Shown here piece after piece: positions 48,771 through 63,930 of a stretch of 64,000 bases of DNA. Position 1 is the first letter of the stretch. Each line of letters begins with the position of its first letter. Below the pieces are notes generated by a model. That model did not search any database and was not told the DNA's origin. It saw nothing but the letters and a program-made list of their open reading frames with translations. The stretch is from Escherichia coli. Lineage in GTDB: Bacteria; Pseudomonadota; Gammaproteobacteria; Enterobacterales; Enterobacteriaceae. The position numbers and the translations under genes are program-made. The DNA lies in the NCBI GenBank assembly GCA_021307345.1, contig CP089930.1, forward strand, positions 930,001 to 994,000, read 5' to 3'.

Positions 48771-48814
48771 CCTTTCTGCAACTCGAACTATTTTGGGGGA
48801 GTTATCAAGCCTTA

Positions 48815-49762
<948 letters not shown>

Positions 49763-49907
49763 TCAGACGCTGAATTTTCTATTATAGAAAACCCTCGGTG
49801 GCACGTTTCGCGAAGTTCAGAATGATTCTCAATTTGACAGGGTGTGATACCATTGACAGCACTTACATATATATTGTCGGTATCACCGACGCTGATGGAC
49901 AGAATTA

Positions 49908-50702
49908 ATGGCTATCTCAATCAAGACCCCTGAAGATATCGAAAAAATGCGCGTCGCTGGCCGCCTGGCTGCCGAAGTGCTGGAGATGATCGAACCCTAT
50001 GTTAAACCGGGCGTCAGCACCGGCGAGCTGGATCGCATCTGTAATGATTATATTGTTAATGAACAACACGCGGTTTCGGCCTGCCTCGGCTATCACGGTT
50101 ATCCGAAATCCGTTTGCATCTCTATTAATGAAGTGGTGTGCCACGGTATCCCGGACGACGCCAAACTGCTGAAAGACGGTGACATTGTTAACATTGACGT
50201 CACCGTAATCAAAGATGGTTTCCACGGCGACACCTCGAAAATGTTTATCGTCGGTAAACCGACCATCATGGGCGAACGCCTGTGCCGCATCACGCAAGAA
50301 AGCCTGTACCTGGCGCTACGCATGGTAAAACCAGGTATTAATCTGCGCGAAATCGGCGCGGCAATTCAGAAATTTGTCGAAGCAGAAGGCTTCTCCGTTG
50401 TTCGTGAATATTGCGGACACGGTATTGGTCGCGGCTTCCACGAAGAGCCGCAAGTGCTGCACTATGACTCACCTGAAACCAACGTCGTGCTGAAACCGGG
50501 GATGACCTTCACCATCGAGCCAATGGTCAACGCGGGTAAAAAAGAGATCCGCACCATGAAAGATGGCTGGACGGTAAAAACCAAAGATCGCAGCTTGTCT
50601 GCACAATACGAGCATACTATTGTGGTGACTGATAACGGCTGCGAAATTCTGACGCTACGCAAGGATGACACCATCCCGGCGATAATCTCGCACGACGAAT
50701 AA
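49908..50702 (+). CDS. map: Methionine aminopeptidase
   Basis: Map removes the initiator methionine from nascent proteins. The pita-bread fold metal ligands D97 and D108 are confirmed by count, with H171, E204 and E235 expected in HGIGRGFHEEP, FTIEPM and QYEHTI. The length is 264 residues. It is divergent from rpsB over 367 bases that hold the rpsB leader and both promoters. Confidence 0.98.
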   Translation: MAISIKTPEDIEKMRVAGRLAAEVLEMIEPYVKPGVSTGELDRICNDYIVNEQHAVSACLGYHGYPKSVCISINEVVCHGIPDDAKLLKDGDIVNIDVTVIKDGFHGDTSKMFIVGKPTIMGERLCRITQESLYLALRMVKPGINLREIGAAIQKFVEAEGFSVVREYCGHGIGRGFHEEPQVLHYDSPETNVVLKPGMTFTIEPMVNAGKKEIRTMKDGWTVKTKDRSLSAQYEHTIVVTDNGCEILTLRKDDTIPAIISHDE

Positions 50703-50714
50703 GAGGCAGACAAA

Positions 50715-50825
50715 CGCAAAAATGCCTGATGCGCTACGCTTATCAGGCCTACTTTCTCCTGCAATATATTGAATTTGCAAGGAGTTGTAGGACGGATAAG
50801 GCCTTCACGCCGCATCCGGCATGAA
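50715..50825. repeat. REP pair (BIME) between map and glnD
   Basis: Two REP palindromes face each other: AATGCCTGATGCGCTACGC with CTTATCAGGCCTAC on the left, and GTAGGACGGATAAGGCCTTC with ACGCCGCATCCGGCAT on the right. The pair forms a BIME of the kind bound by IHF, gyrase or DNA polymerase I. It lies after map. Confidence 0.85.
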
Positions 50826-50850
50826 CACGTGCACTTTGTCAACAATCTGA

Positions 50851-50876
50851 AGCCGGCGAATGCCGGCTTTTTTAAT
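50851..50876 (+). terminator. map terminator
   Basis: AGCCGGC-GAAT-GCCGGCT is followed by TTTTTTAATG, just before glnD. Confidence 0.88.
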
Positions 50877-50888
50877 GCGATAATTTAA

Positions 50889-53579
<2,691 letters not shown>

Positions 53580-53609
53580 TGTGTTTACTGATATGAAAAG
53601 AGTTTAACA

Positions 53610-54434
53610 ATGCAGCAGTTACAGAACATTATTGAAACCGCTTTTGAACGCCGTGCCGAAATCACGCCAGCCAATGCAGACACTGTTACCCGCGAAGCGG
53701 TAAATCAGGTGATCTCGCTGCTGGACTCCGGCGCGCTGCGTGTTGCGGAAAAAATTGACGGTCAGTGGGTGACGCATCAGTGGTTGAAAAAAGCGGTGCT
53801 GCTCTCTTTCCGTATTAATGATAATCAGGTGATCGAAGGGGCAGAAAGCCGCTACTTCGATAAAGTGCCGATGAAATTCGCCAACTACGACGAAGCACGT
53901 TTCCAGAAAGAAGGCTTCCGTGTTGTACCACCAGCGGCGGTACGTCAGGGTGCGTTTATTGCCCGTAACACCGTGCTGATGCCGTCTTACGTCAACATCG
54001 GCGCATATGTTGATGAAGGCACCATGGTTGATACCTGGGCGACCGTCGGTTCCTGTGCGCAGATTGGTAAAAACGTGCACCTGTCTGGCGGTGTAGGCAT
54101 TGGCGGCGTGCTGGAGCCGCTGCAGGCTAACCCGACCATCATTGAAGACAACTGCTTCATCGGCGCGCGCTCTGAAGTGGTTGAAGGGGTGATTGTCGAA
54201 GAAGGTTCCGTTATTTCCATGGGCGTATACATCGGTCAGAGCACCCGTATTTACGACCGTGAAACCGGCGAAATCCACTACGGTCGCGTTCCGGCAGGCT
54301 CTGTGGTTGTTTCTGGCAACCTGCCGTCGAAAGATGGCAAATACAGCCTTTATTGTGCCGTTATCGTTAAGAAAGTTGACGCGAAAACTCGCGGTAAAGT
54401 CGGTATCAACGAACTGCTGCGTACCATCGACTAA
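53610..54434 (+). CDS. dapD: Tetrahydrodipicolinate N-succinyltransferase
   Basis: DapD makes N-succinyl-2-amino-6-ketopimelate in lysine and meso-diaminopimelate synthesis. An N-terminal helical domain is followed by a left-handed beta-helix of hexapeptide repeats ([20 protein letters not shown] and [20 protein letters not shown]). The length is 274 residues. It follows glnD. In K-12 yaeI lies next; here it does not. Confidence 0.98.
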   Translation: MQQLQNIIETAFERRAEITPANADTVTREAVNQVISLLDSGALRVAEKIDGQWVTHQWLKKAVLLSFRINDNQVIEGAESRYFDKVPMKFANYDEARFQKEGFRVVPPAAVRQGAFIARNTVLMPSYVNIGAYVDEGTMVDTWATVGSCAQIGKNVHLSGGVGIGGVLEPLQANPTIIEDNCFIGARSEVVEGVIVEEGSVISMGVYIGQSTRIYDRETGEIHYGRVPAGSVVVSGNLPSKDGKYSLYCAVIVKKVDAKTRGKVGINELLRTID

Positions 54435-54442
54435 AAGTATGC

Positions 54443-54476
54443 AAACGGGCAGCACGATGCTGCCCGTGTGCTTTCT
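54443..54476 (+). terminator. dapD hairpin
   Basis: ACGGGCAGCA-CGA-TGCTGCCCGT is a 10-bp perfect stem 10 bases past the dapD stop. The tail GTGCTTTCTG is a weak T-tract. Confidence 0.7.
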
Positions 54477-54477
54477 G

Positions 54478-54744
54478 ACTCAGATTAATTCGCCCTACTC
54501 ATTCTTGTCCCTTCTTTTAAATACTTTTTCATCTTTTTTGGACTGTCATGTAATTCGCAAAACGAAGATAAATGTGCTAATCCATCCTCTGGAATATCGC
54601 CAGAATAAAGCAGGTAATTTTTTAAATTTTACGCCATGATAGAAGTCTGGAAGAAAAAGGCTTTCCGCGATCACAGTCGAGCCGGGCGGGCCAGGCCAAA
54701 TGCTAAGATAAGCACAATTTACTGACTCATTTTGAGGTAACGCT
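54478..54744. other. Non-coding gap where K-12 has yaeI
   Basis: This 267-base stretch is AT-rich at first and ends with the yaeH promoter and ribosome site (GAGGTAAC). The nearby 77-residue minus-strand frame does not resemble YaeI. K-12, from memory, carries the 270-residue phosphodiesterase YaeI between dapD and yaeH. Confidence 0.6.
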
Positions 54745-55131
54745 ATGTACGACAATCTGAAAAGTCTGGGTATTACCAATCCTGAAGAAATTGATCGTTA
54801 CAGCCTCCGGCAGGAAGCCAACAACGATATTCTGAAAATCTATTTTCAGAAAGACAAAGGTGAGTTTTTCGCCAAGAGCGTGAAGTTTAAATATCCGCGT
54901 CAGCGCAAAACGGTGGTCGCCGATGGTGTGGGTCAGGGTTATAAAGAAGTGCAGGAAATCAGCCCAAATCTTCGTTATATCATTGATGAGCTTGATCAAA
55001 TCTGCCAGCGTGACCGTAGCGAAGTTGATCTTAAGCGTAAGATCCTCGATGACTTGCGTCACCTGGAGTCAGTGGTAACCAATAAGATCAGTGAGATTGA
55101 AGCGGATCTGGAAAAGCTGACACGCAAATAA
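54745..55131 (+). CDS. yaeH: YaeH family protein (UPF0325)
   Basis: YaeH is a 128-residue conserved protein of the UPF0325 family. Its function is not established. It is basic and helical, starting [20 protein letters not shown] and ending with a coiled-coil-like run ([20 protein letters not shown]). It is convergent with cdaR across a terminator. Confidence 0.94.
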   Translation: MYDNLKSLGITNPEEIDRYSLRQEANNDILKIYFQKDKGEFFAKSVKFKYPRQRKTVVADGVGQGYKEVQEISPNLRYIIDELDQICQRDRSEVDLKRKILDDLRHLESVVTNKISEIEADLEKLTRK

Positions 55132-55152
55132 TAGTAACTGATGTCATTCTGC

Positions 55153-55187
55153 GAGCCGGGTAAAGTATCACCCGGCTTTAATTTTGT
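55153..55187 (+). terminator. yaeH terminator
   Basis: AGCCGGGT, an eight-base loop and ACCCGGCT are followed by TTAATTTTG, between the convergent yaeH and cdaR. Confidence 0.85.
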
Positions 55188-55194
55188 TATGAAC

Positions 55195-56352
55195 CTACCG
55201 CTCTTCATCCAGTTGCAGCGCCACATACAGCAGCAACCTGTCATCAAAATTGCCCAAATCCAGGCCGGTCAGTTCTGATATACGATTAAGTCGATACTCC
55301 AACGTATTTCGATGGATAAACAGCGCCTTTGACGTTGCCAGCGGTTGCACATTGTGGCGAAACCACGCCGCCAGTGTTCGCCGCAGCAATCCGTTATTGT
55401 CCATCGCTTTCAATCGCGCCAGCGGTCGCGCCAGTTCGTTGGCTTGCCAGTCGCCGCGCAAACTATCCAGTAAAACTGGTAGCATCAGATCCTGATAAAA
55501 ATAGCAGCGATTTTCGGGCATTCGCTGTTTACCGACTACCATCGTTGTTTTCGCCGTGCGGTAAGAGCGGGCAATACTGCCAGGTCCAGTAAAATAATTA
55601 CCCAGCGAAACGCGAAACCGCAGCTGGCCGTACTCTTTCATACGAGTAATGAGCTGCTCAACTCGCTTACAATGCTCTTCTGCATCCCAGCGCCCAAACG
55701 GATTCAACGCCGGTTTCAACACCACCATTTCGGTCAGCGAGACAATCGCCACCAGATTATTACGCTCCGGCGTAATCAGCGCATTTTGCAATTGCTGTAA
55801 CTCTGCCATTGCGCTGTCCACGCCAAGCTGACCGCTGTCGACCTCGACAATAGCCACCACTCGCGGTTGATTGAGATCTATCCCCAACCGTTGCGCCCAT
55901 TCAGTGAGTGCGGGTGTATTCTCCTCGGCCTGAATCAGGTTCATCACCAGTTCTTCCCGCAAACGGCTATCCTGCGCCAACAGGTGCATCAACCGCGACT
56001 GTTCCAGCATCATTTCAGCCGTCATGCAGACCAGTTCGCCATATTTGCGCAGATTCTCTGGTTCACCAGTCAGGCCAATTACGCCGACAATCTCACCTTC
56101 CAGCCGTAACGGTAGATTAATCCCTTGCCGCACACCGTGCAGATGACGTGCTACCGCATCATCGATATCGACAACTCGCCCCTGCGAGAGTACCAGCAAT
56201 GCACCTTCGTGCAATTCACCAATACGTTCACGATCGCCGCTGCCGATAATGCGCCCGCGAGCATCCATTACATTGATATTGGTATCGATAATGCGCATGG
56301 TGCGCGCCACGATATCCTGCGCCATTTTGGTATCAAGATGCCAGCCAGCCAT
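55195..56352 (-). CDS. cdaR: Sugar-diacid regulator CdaR
   Basis: CdaR (SdaR) activates the garD, gudPD and garPLRK genes for galactarate and glucarate use. The N-terminal sugar-diacid-recognition domain (about residues 5-135) is followed by a GGDEF-like linker. The C-terminal PucR-type helix-turn-helix has HRNTLEYRLNRISELTGLDL (about 340-360). The start MAGWHLDTKM gives 385 residues. An ATG six codons upstream is also in frame. Confidence 0.95.
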   Translation of the reverse strand: MAGWHLDTKMAQDIVARTMRIIDTNINVMDARGRIIGSGDRERIGELHEGALLVLSQGRVVDIDDAVARHLHGVRQGINLPLRLEGEIVGVIGLTGEPENLRKYGELVCMTAEMMLEQSRLMHLLAQDSRLREELVMNLIQAEENTPALTEWAQRLGIDLNQPRVVAIVEVDSGQLGVDSAMAELQQLQNALITPERNNLVAIVSLTEMVVLKPALNPFGRWDAEEHCKRVEQLITRMKEYGQLRFRVSLGNYFTGPGSIARSYRTAKTTMVVGKQRMPENRCYFYQDLMLPVLLDSLRGDWQANELARPLARLKAMDNNGLLRRTLAAWFRHNVQPLATSKALFIHRNTLEYRLNRISELTGLDLGNFDDRLLLYVALQLDEER

Positions 56353-56469
56353 AAGTCCTCCCTTGTGCACGGTTTAGCATAAGGAAGTGCGAAACGTACG
56401 GCATTGTGAAAATGCCCAAAGGAACGAAGATATATATGGAGTTGTGGGGAAGTTCACAGATTGCATGAA

Positions 56470-56497
56470 GACCCCCTTCCCTGAACGGGAAGGGGTT
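56470..56497 (-). terminator. degP terminator
   Basis: On the minus strand ACCCCTTCCC-GTTCA-GGGAAGGGGG is a near-perfect 10-bp stem just past the degP stop. The T-tract is weak (TCTTCATG). Confidence 0.7.
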
Positions 56498-56505
56498 GAG
56501 GAAGA

Positions 56506-57930
56506 TTACTGCATTAACAGGTAGATGGTGCTGTCGCCGCGCTGAATGTTCAGTGCCAGCACGGATGGTTTGCTGTCGAGAACTTTACGCAGTTCAGCGA
56601 TGTTTTTCACTGCCTGCTGGTTCGCGCCAATAATCACATCACCTTTTTTCAGGCCAATCTGTGCAGCCGGAGTGCCCGTTTTCACGTTGTTCACGACGAC
56701 GCCCTGATCTTTGCCTTTGTTGCTCATCTCAGCGCCTTCAATGCCGTTGAAGATGGAGCTGGAGTCAACCTGATTCTGGCTGCTCTGCTGCAGTTCCAGG
56801 TTCACGTTAACCTGCTTACCGTCGCGCAGTAAGCCCAGAGTCAGTTTGCTGCCCACCGGCATGGTGCCTACCTGGGCACGCAGCGCGGCAAAGCTGCTGA
56901 TTGGCTTACCGTTCAGTGAGGTGATCACATCACCCGCTTTAATACCTGCTTTCGCGGCAGAAGAATTCGGCAGAACCTGACTTACAAATGCACCGCGCTG
57001 GGCGTCAACTTTCATCGCTTTCGCCAGTTCGGAGTTCAGTTCGGTTCCCATAATACCCAGCTCGCCGCGTTTCACCTGCCCGTATTCCACCATCTGCGAA
57101 GTCAGGTTTTTCACCATGTTGCTCGGGATAGCAAAACCGATGCCGATGTTGCCGCCGTCCGGTGCGAGGATTGCGGTGTTGATACCAATCAGTTCGCCGT
57201 TCAGGTTAACCAGCGCACCACCGGAGTTACCACGGTTGATTGCCGCATCGGTCTGGATGAAGTTTTCGTAGTTTTCGGCATTCAGGCCGCTACGCCCCAA
57301 CGCAGAGACGATACCGGAAGTTACCGTCTCGCCCAGACCAAACGGGTTACCGATAGCGACGGTGTAATCACCCACGCGCAGCGCGTCGGAATCCGCCATC
57401 TTAATTGCAGTCAGGTTTTTCGGGTTCTGGATTTGGATCAGCGCGATATCAGAACGCGGATCTTTGCCAACCATCTTCGCGTCGAACTTACGGCCATCGC
57501 TCAGTTGGACTTTAATTACCGTCGCATTATCAACAACGTGGTTGTTGGTGACGACATAGCCTTTATCGGCATCAATAATAACGCCGGAACCCAGCGCCAT
57601 GAATTTTTGTTGCTGGCCGCCGCCATTGCCGCCCTGGCCCCCCTGGCAGAACGGAGAGCTCTGGAACGGAGAACCGTCCTGGCAGAACGGAGAATCATCG
57701 CCGAAGAACTGCTGGAAATTACGCGGCATACGCGGCGTATTGACGGTTGTGCTACCTTCTACGTTAATACTGACCACCGAAGGCATCACCTTTTCGAGCA
57801 TCGGTGCAAGGCTTGGCATCTGCTGTGCTGTCGTTGCTGAAGATGTCTCAGCCGCCGTCGCAGAGAGCGGAGATAACGCCAAACCTAAACTCAGAGCCAA
57901 TGCACTCAGTGCTAATGTGGTTTTTTTCAT
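56506..57930 (-). CDS. degP: Periplasmic serine protease/chaperone DegP
   Basis: DegP (HtrA) degrades or shields misfolded periplasmic proteins. It has a 26-residue signal peptide ending LSATAA and the trypsin-like triad: H in VTNNHVVDNA, D in DPRSDIAL, and S in RGNSGGAL. The Cys-containing LA loop (SPFCQDGSPFQSSPFCQGG) is followed by two PDZ domains (about residues 280-380 and 385-474). The length is 474 residues. It is controlled by the sigma-E promoter at 57976-58003. Confidence 0.98.
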   Translation of the reverse strand: MKKTTLALSALALSLGLALSPLSATAAETSSATTAQQMPSLAPMLEKVMPSVVSINVEGSTTVNTPRMPRNFQQFFGDDSPFCQDGSPFQSSPFCQGGQGGNGGGQQQKFMALGSGVIIDADKGYVVTNNHVVDNATVIKVQLSDGRKFDAKMVGKDPRSDIALIQIQNPKNLTAIKMADSDALRVGDYTVAIGNPFGLGETVTSGIVSALGRSGLNAENYENFIQTDAAINRGNSGGALVNLNGELIGINTAILAPDGGNIGIGFAIPSNMVKNLTSQMVEYGQVKRGELGIMGTELNSELAKAMKVDAQRGAFVSQVLPNSSAAKAGIKAGDVITSLNGKPISSFAALRAQVGTMPVGSKLTLGLLRDGKQVNVNLELQQSSQNQVDSSSIFNGIEGAEMSNKGKDQGVVVNNVKTGTPAAQIGLKKGDVIIGANQQAVKNIAELRKVLDSKPSVLALNIQRGDSTIYLLMQ

Positions 57931-57975
57931 GTATTTCAGTCTCGATTAACAGATAACGCAAAATTGCTGTGTTCT

Positions 57976-58003
57976 TCAGATTCGTTTTATAGCGCGAAGT
58001 TCC
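57976..58003 (-). promoter_or_regulatory. Sigma-E promoter of degP
   Basis: The minus strand reads GGAACTT, 16 bases, then TCTGA, which matches the sigma-E (RpoE) -35 and -10 elements. It lies about 45 bases before the degP start, as in K-12. Confidence 0.88.
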
Positions 58004-58059
58004 GAACTAAAGTTTCTGCAAAAAGTAAAAATTTATTGTCCGTCTTTACAAAAGCCTGG

Positions 58060-59577
58060 TTATTGTTCTACCGCCATAAGCCGCCGATATTCATCCCACG
58101 CATAAAGGTCCGTCATGCCGCTGATATAATCCTGTAACAGCCGACAACGATAATAATATTCCCATAACGGGAACTCAGGAGAATCTGACGGTAATTTACT
58201 GACAGCCTCGACATAGGCCAGCCGATGGCGCGTTGAGAGCTTGTGGAATAAGCGTGATTCAATGGGGAAACGTTTTACTCGCTCTTTTTCTACCAGTTCA
58301 GTAAAGTCTGATAATGACATGCTTAATAAAGGACGATAAATCTCTAATAACCCGCTAATCACCCGATACCCCTGCAACTCAAGCTGCTCGACATCTGGAT
58401 GGCTAAACACATGTTTTACGGCGACATTTTTATATAATTTTAAAAGTTCACTACATTCACTGGCATCTTCTAACAGGGCATGATTAAACGTTCCGGCAAA
58501 AATCGTCGGCAAATTATCAATAAATCGTTGTGCCGCATAGGGCACCAGCTTATTGAGGGTGTTCACCCGTAAATACATAAAAAACTGATCTTCCGTACTG
58601 CGGCTTAAACTATTTGAGCGCGATTTTTCCCAGGCATTTTCTACCACTTGTGCAAACAGAGAACCTTTCTCATGCTGACCCCACGCATCATGCAAATGAT
58701 GATAAAGCTGCTCAACGGTAAATATTCTTTTCTCTACCGCATCTTCAAGATCAGCCACACAATAAGAGATATCGTCAGCTGCTTCCATAATCCACGTTAA
58801 TGGAAAACGACTGTAAAGCGCCAAATTAAGTTCTTTACGCAAACGGGCAATATAGGCTTCTTCAGAAAGATAATAGCCCGGTTTTTTCATTAAATAGTGG
58901 TGAGTCTCAGGCGTTTCACCACGCCACCACGCCGGACGAGTATATTTTAAAATACCGCCAACCTGCGCCCAGGTGAGATTCATCCGCATCAATGTATGCA
59001 CCAGACGAATACCTTGTGCATTGCCTTCAAAATGACATAAGTCCTGACGAATTTTGCGCCGCAGCTCGTTAAGTTGTTCCTCCCCTTCCCGCAATCGCAA
59101 CGCTGTCACGCTACAGCGATCGTCGGTCAGCGGCTGACTTTCGGCATCCGCTGGGTACAAACGCTGGCGAAACCAGTCATTTATAGCCGCTTCACCAAAA
59201 TGACCAAACGGTGGATTACCGATATCGTGCATCAGGCATGACATCTCGACAATGCTTTCAAACGGCCCGGTCAGTTCATCCAGGCCGTACTCCTCCAGCA
59301 ATTTAAGTTCTTTCAGACGACTTAAAATCTCTTTGGCGATATAGCGCCCCACCTGCTGAACTTCCATTGAATGGGTAAGACGCGTGCGTACGGCGGCATT
59401 GCGCTCAAGTGGAAAAACCTGGGTCTTTTGTTGCAGACGACGAATCGCCGGAGAGTTAATAATACGCCCGCGATCGCTTTCGAAGATCCGCAGGATCTCA
59501 TGTTCGGTTTTAACGCCCTGCGGTGAACGATAACGACGATGCCAGTTTATTTTGTTTCGGAAATCAATCTGTGCCAT
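58060..59577 (-). CDS. dgt: dGTP triphosphohydrolase
   Basis: Dgt hydrolyses dGTP to deoxyguanosine and triphosphate and limits mutation and phage growth. The HD metal site is H69 (LTHSMEV), then H117 and D118 in [17 protein letters not shown], and a later D in [15 protein letters not shown]. The length is 505 residues. It is divergent from mtn. Confidence 0.97.
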   Translation of the reverse strand: MAQIDFRNKINWHRRYRSPQGVKTEHEILRIFESDRGRIINSPAIRRLQQKTQVFPLERNAAVRTRLTHSMEVQQVGRYIAKEILSRLKELKLLEEYGLDELTGPFESIVEMSCLMHDIGNPPFGHFGEAAINDWFRQRLYPADAESQPLTDDRCSVTALRLREGEEQLNELRRKIRQDLCHFEGNAQGIRLVHTLMRMNLTWAQVGGILKYTRPAWWRGETPETHHYLMKKPGYYLSEEAYIARLRKELNLALYSRFPLTWIMEAADDISYCVADLEDAVEKRIFTVEQLYHHLHDAWGQHEKGSLFAQVVENAWEKSRSNSLSRSTEDQFFMYLRVNTLNKLVPYAAQRFIDNLPTIFAGTFNHALLEDASECSELLKLYKNVAVKHVFSHPDVEQLELQGYRVISGLLEIYRPLLSMSLSDFTELVEKERVKRFPIESRLFHKLSTRHRLAYVEAVSKLPSDSPEFPLWEYYYRCRLLQDYISGMTDLYAWDEYRRLMAVEQ

Positions 59578-59660
59578 GTCCTCTCCCGCGTGAGAAATAC
59601 GCTTCCTCTTAAGCGCATGATAAACTATGCCCTCAAATCAGGCTTATCGCGAGTAAATCT

Positions 59661-60359
59661 ATGAAAATCGGCATCATTGGTGCAATGGAAGAAGAAGTTA
59701 CGCTACTGCGTGACAAAATCGAAAACCGTCAAACTCTCCGTCTGGGTGGCTGTGAAATCTACACAGGTCAACTGAACGGAACCGAGGTTGCGCTTCTGAA
59801 ATCGGGCATCGGTAAAGTCGCTGCGGCGCTGGGTGCAACTCTGCTGCTGGAACACTGCAAACCAGATGTGATTATTAACACTGGTTCTGCAGGGGGCCTG
59901 GCGCCAACGCTGAAAGTGGGCGATATCGTTGTCTCTGACGAAGCACGTTATCACGACGCGGATGTCACGGCATTTGGTTATGAATATGGTCAGTTACCTG
60001 GCTGTCCGGCAGGCTTCAAAGCTGATGATAAACTGATCGCTGCCGCCGAGTCCTGCATTGCCGAACTGAATCTTAACGCTGTACGAGGCCTGATTGTCAG
60101 CGGCGACGCGTTCATCAACGGCTCTGTTGGTCTGGCGAAAATCCGCCACAATTTCCCGCAGGCCATTGCGGTAGAGATGGAAGCGACAGCTATCGCTCAT
60201 GTCTGCCACAATTTTAATGTACCGTTTGTGGTGGTACGCGCCATCTCCGACGTGGCCGATCAACAGTCTCATCTCAGCTTCGACGAATTTCTGGCCGTTG
60301 CAGCCAAACAGTCCAGCCTAATGGTTGAGTCACTGGTGCAGAAACTGGCGCATGGCTAA
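59661..60359 (+). CDS. mtn: 5'-methylthioadenosine/S-adenosylhomocysteine nucleosidase
   Basis: Mtn (Pfs) cleaves methylthioadenosine and S-adenosylhomocysteine, producing S-ribosylhomocysteine for LuxS and autoinducer-2. The catalytic residues E12, E174 and D197 appear in [17 protein letters not shown] and AISDVADQ. The length is 232 residues. The last codons overlap btuF by 8 bases. Confidence 0.98.
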   Translation: MKIGIIGAMEEEVTLLRDKIENRQTLRLGGCEIYTGQLNGTEVALLKSGIGKVAAALGATLLLEHCKPDVIINTGSAGGLAPTLKVGDIVVSDEARYHDADVTAFGYEYGQLPGCPAGFKADDKLIAAAESCIAELNLNAVRGLIVSGDAFINGSVGLAKIRHNFPQAIAVEMEATAIAHVCHNFNVPFVVVRAISDVADQQSHLSFDEFLAVAAKQSSLMVESLVQKLAHG

Positions 60360-61152
60360 GTCACTGTTCAGGGCGCTGGTCGCCCTGTCTTTTCTCGCAC
60401 CGCTGTGGCTCAACGCCGCGCCGCGCGTTATCACACTTTCTCCCGCCAACACTGAACTTGCCTTTGCCGTCGGGATCACGCCGGTAGGGGTCAGCAGTTA
60501 TTCCGACTATCCGCCAGAAGCGCAGAATATTGAGCAGGTTTCCACCTGGCAAGGGATGAATCTGGAACGCATCGTGGCGCTGAAACCCGATTTGGTGGTT
60601 GCCTGGCGCGGAGGGAACGCCGAGCGGCAGGTTGACCAACTTGCTTCGCTGGGAATAAAAGTCATGTGGGTCGATGCGACAAGCATTGAACAAATTGCCG
60701 ATGCGTTACGTCAACTGGCTCCCTGGAGTCCGCAACCTGACAAGGCCGGAAAAGCCGCGCAAACCTTACTGGAACAGTATGCGCAACTGAAAGCGCAATA
60801 TGCTGATAAACCGAAAAAACGTGTTTTCTTACAATTCGGCATTAATCCGCCATTCACCAGCGGAAAAGAGTCGATTCAGAACCAGATACTGGAAGTTTGC
60901 GGCGGAGAAAACATCTTTAAAGACAGTCGAGTTCCCTGGCCGCAGGTTAGCCGTGAACAAGTATTAGCACGCGCACCGCAGGCCATTGTCATCACTGGCG
61001 GAGCGGATAAAATTCCTAAAATAAAGCAATACTGGGGCGAACAACTCAAAATTCCCGTTATTCCTCTCACAAGTGACTGGTTTGAACGCGCAAGCCCACG
61101 TATTATCCTCGCTGCACAACAACTCTGTAATGCGCTTTCACAAGTGGATTAG
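60352..61152 (+). CDS. btuF: Vitamin B12-binding periplasmic protein
   Basis: BtuF receives cobalamin from BtuB and passes it to the BtuCD transporter. A 22-residue signal peptide ends LWLNA, then the mature protein begins [16 protein letters not shown]. The start at 60352 (ATGGCTAAG) gives 266 residues. The longer frame from 60325 lies inside mtn and is rejected. The class III binding-protein shape (two lobes joined by one helix) is clear. Confidence 0.96.
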   Translation: MAKSLFRALVALSFLAPLWLNAAPRVITLSPANTELAFAVGITPVGVSSYSDYPPEAQNIEQVSTWQGMNLERIVALKPDLVVAWRGGNAERQVDQLASLGIKVMWVDATSIEQIADALRQLAPWSPQPDKAGKAAQTLLEQYAQLKAQYADKPKKRVFLQFGINPPFTSGKESIQNQILEVCGGENIFKDSRVPWPQVSREQVLARAPQAIVITGGADKIPKIKQYWGEQLKIPVIPLTSDWFERASPRIILAAQQLCNALSQVD

Positions 61153-61188
61153 CGCCTGACCTTTCAGGTGCTCAGTGGGGATTGAAAA

Positions 61189-61812
61189 ATGCTCGTCTAT
61201 TGGCTGGATATAGTCGGTACAGCGGTATTTGCCATCTCCGGCGTTTTGCTGGCCGGAAAATTGCGTATGGACCCTTTTGGCGTCCTGGTTCTGGGCGTGG
61301 TTACCGCAGTAGGTGGCGGGACAATTCGCGACATGGCGCTGGATCACGGTCCGGTATTTTGGGTGAAAGATCCCACCGATCTGGTCGTCGCGATGGTGAC
61401 CAGTATGCTGACTATCGTTCTGGTACGCCAGCCAAGGCGCTTACCCAAATGGATGCTGCCGGTGCTGGATGCTGTTGGTCTGGCAGTGTTTGTTGGCATT
61501 GGTGTCAACAAAGCCTTTAATGCGGAAGCCGGTCCGTTAATCGCGGTTTGTATGGGTGTGATCACCGGCGTTGGCGGCGGGATCATCCGCGATGTACTGG
61601 CGCGCGAAGTTCCGATGATATTACGCACAGAAATCTACGCGACGGCCTGTATTATCGGCGGTATTGTCCACGCTACAGCTCATTACACCTTCTCCGTACC
61701 GCTGGAAACAGCCAGTATGATGGGAATGGTTGTAACGCTATTGATACGGCTGGCGGCTATTCGGTGGCATCTGAAATTGCCGACGTTTGCGCTGGATGAG
61801 AATGGGCGTTGA
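61189..61812 (+). CDS. yadS: YadS, TRIC-like membrane protein
   Basis: YadS is an inner-membrane protein of the UPF0126/TRIC channel family. It contains two copies of a three-helix unit, each with a GGG-x-IRD motif (AVGGGTIRDMAL and GVGGGIIRDVLA). The length is 207 residues. It is 36 bases after btuF. Confidence 0.93.
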   Translation: MLVYWLDIVGTAVFAISGVLLAGKLRMDPFGVLVLGVVTAVGGGTIRDMALDHGPVFWVKDPTDLVVAMVTSMLTIVLVRQPRRLPKWMLPVLDAVGLAVFVGIGVNKAFNAEAGPLIAVCMGVITGVGGGIIRDVLAREVPMILRTEIYATACIIGGIVHATAHYTFSVPLETASMMGMVVTLLIRLAAIRWHLKLPTFALDENGR

Positions 61813-61822
61813 AGAGAGAAGG

Positions 61823-61847
61823 TGTGCCGGATAGTTTATCCGGCACA
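61823..61847. terminator. Palindrome between convergent yadS and erpA
   Basis: TGTGCCGGATA-GTT-TATCCGGCACA is an 11-bp perfect stem, REP-like, between the two stop codons. There is no long T-tract on either strand. Confidence 0.7.
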
Positions 61848-61858
61848 TTAACAGCAGA

Positions 61859-62203
61859 TTAGATGCTGAAGGAAGAACCGCAACCGCAGGTGCTTTTCGC
61901 ATTCGGGTTGGTTACGATGAAGCGTGAACCTTCCAGACCTTCGGTATAATCAACGGAACCGCCGACCAGATATTGCAGGCTCATCGGATCAACCACCAGG
62001 CCAACGCCCTGTTTTTCGATGGTCATATCGCCTTCGTTCACCTGATCATCAAAGGTGAAACCATACTGGAAGCCGCTGCAACCGCCACCGGTGATATACA
62101 CGCGTAATTTCAGATTCGGGTTATCTTCGTCAGCGATCAGGCTTTTAACTTTGTTGGCTGCTGCGTCGGTAAACTCCAGCGGCAGTGCTACGTCATCACT
62201 CAT
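61859..62203 (-). CDS. erpA: Iron-sulfur cluster carrier ErpA
   Basis: ErpA is an A-type carrier that delivers [4Fe-4S] clusters, among others, to IspG and IspH of the isoprenoid pathway. The cluster cysteines C42, C106 and C108 are present in GGGCSGFQ and STCGCGSSF. The start [10 protein letters not shown] gives 114 residues. An ATG 11 codons upstream is in frame. Confidence 0.97.
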
Positions 62204-62284
62204 ATTTTGCTCCAAACGACATCGGCAATTGGGCAAATTCTAACCCAATAATAACTGCCATTATCTAATACCCTGGTATTTCGT

Positions 62285-63930
<1,646 letters not shown>

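Noticed and set aside
53619-54455. A 278-codon minus-strand ORF covering nearly all of dapD
   Set aside because: It is antisense to a clear dapD gene, has no family likeness, and arises from the strong codon bias of dapD.
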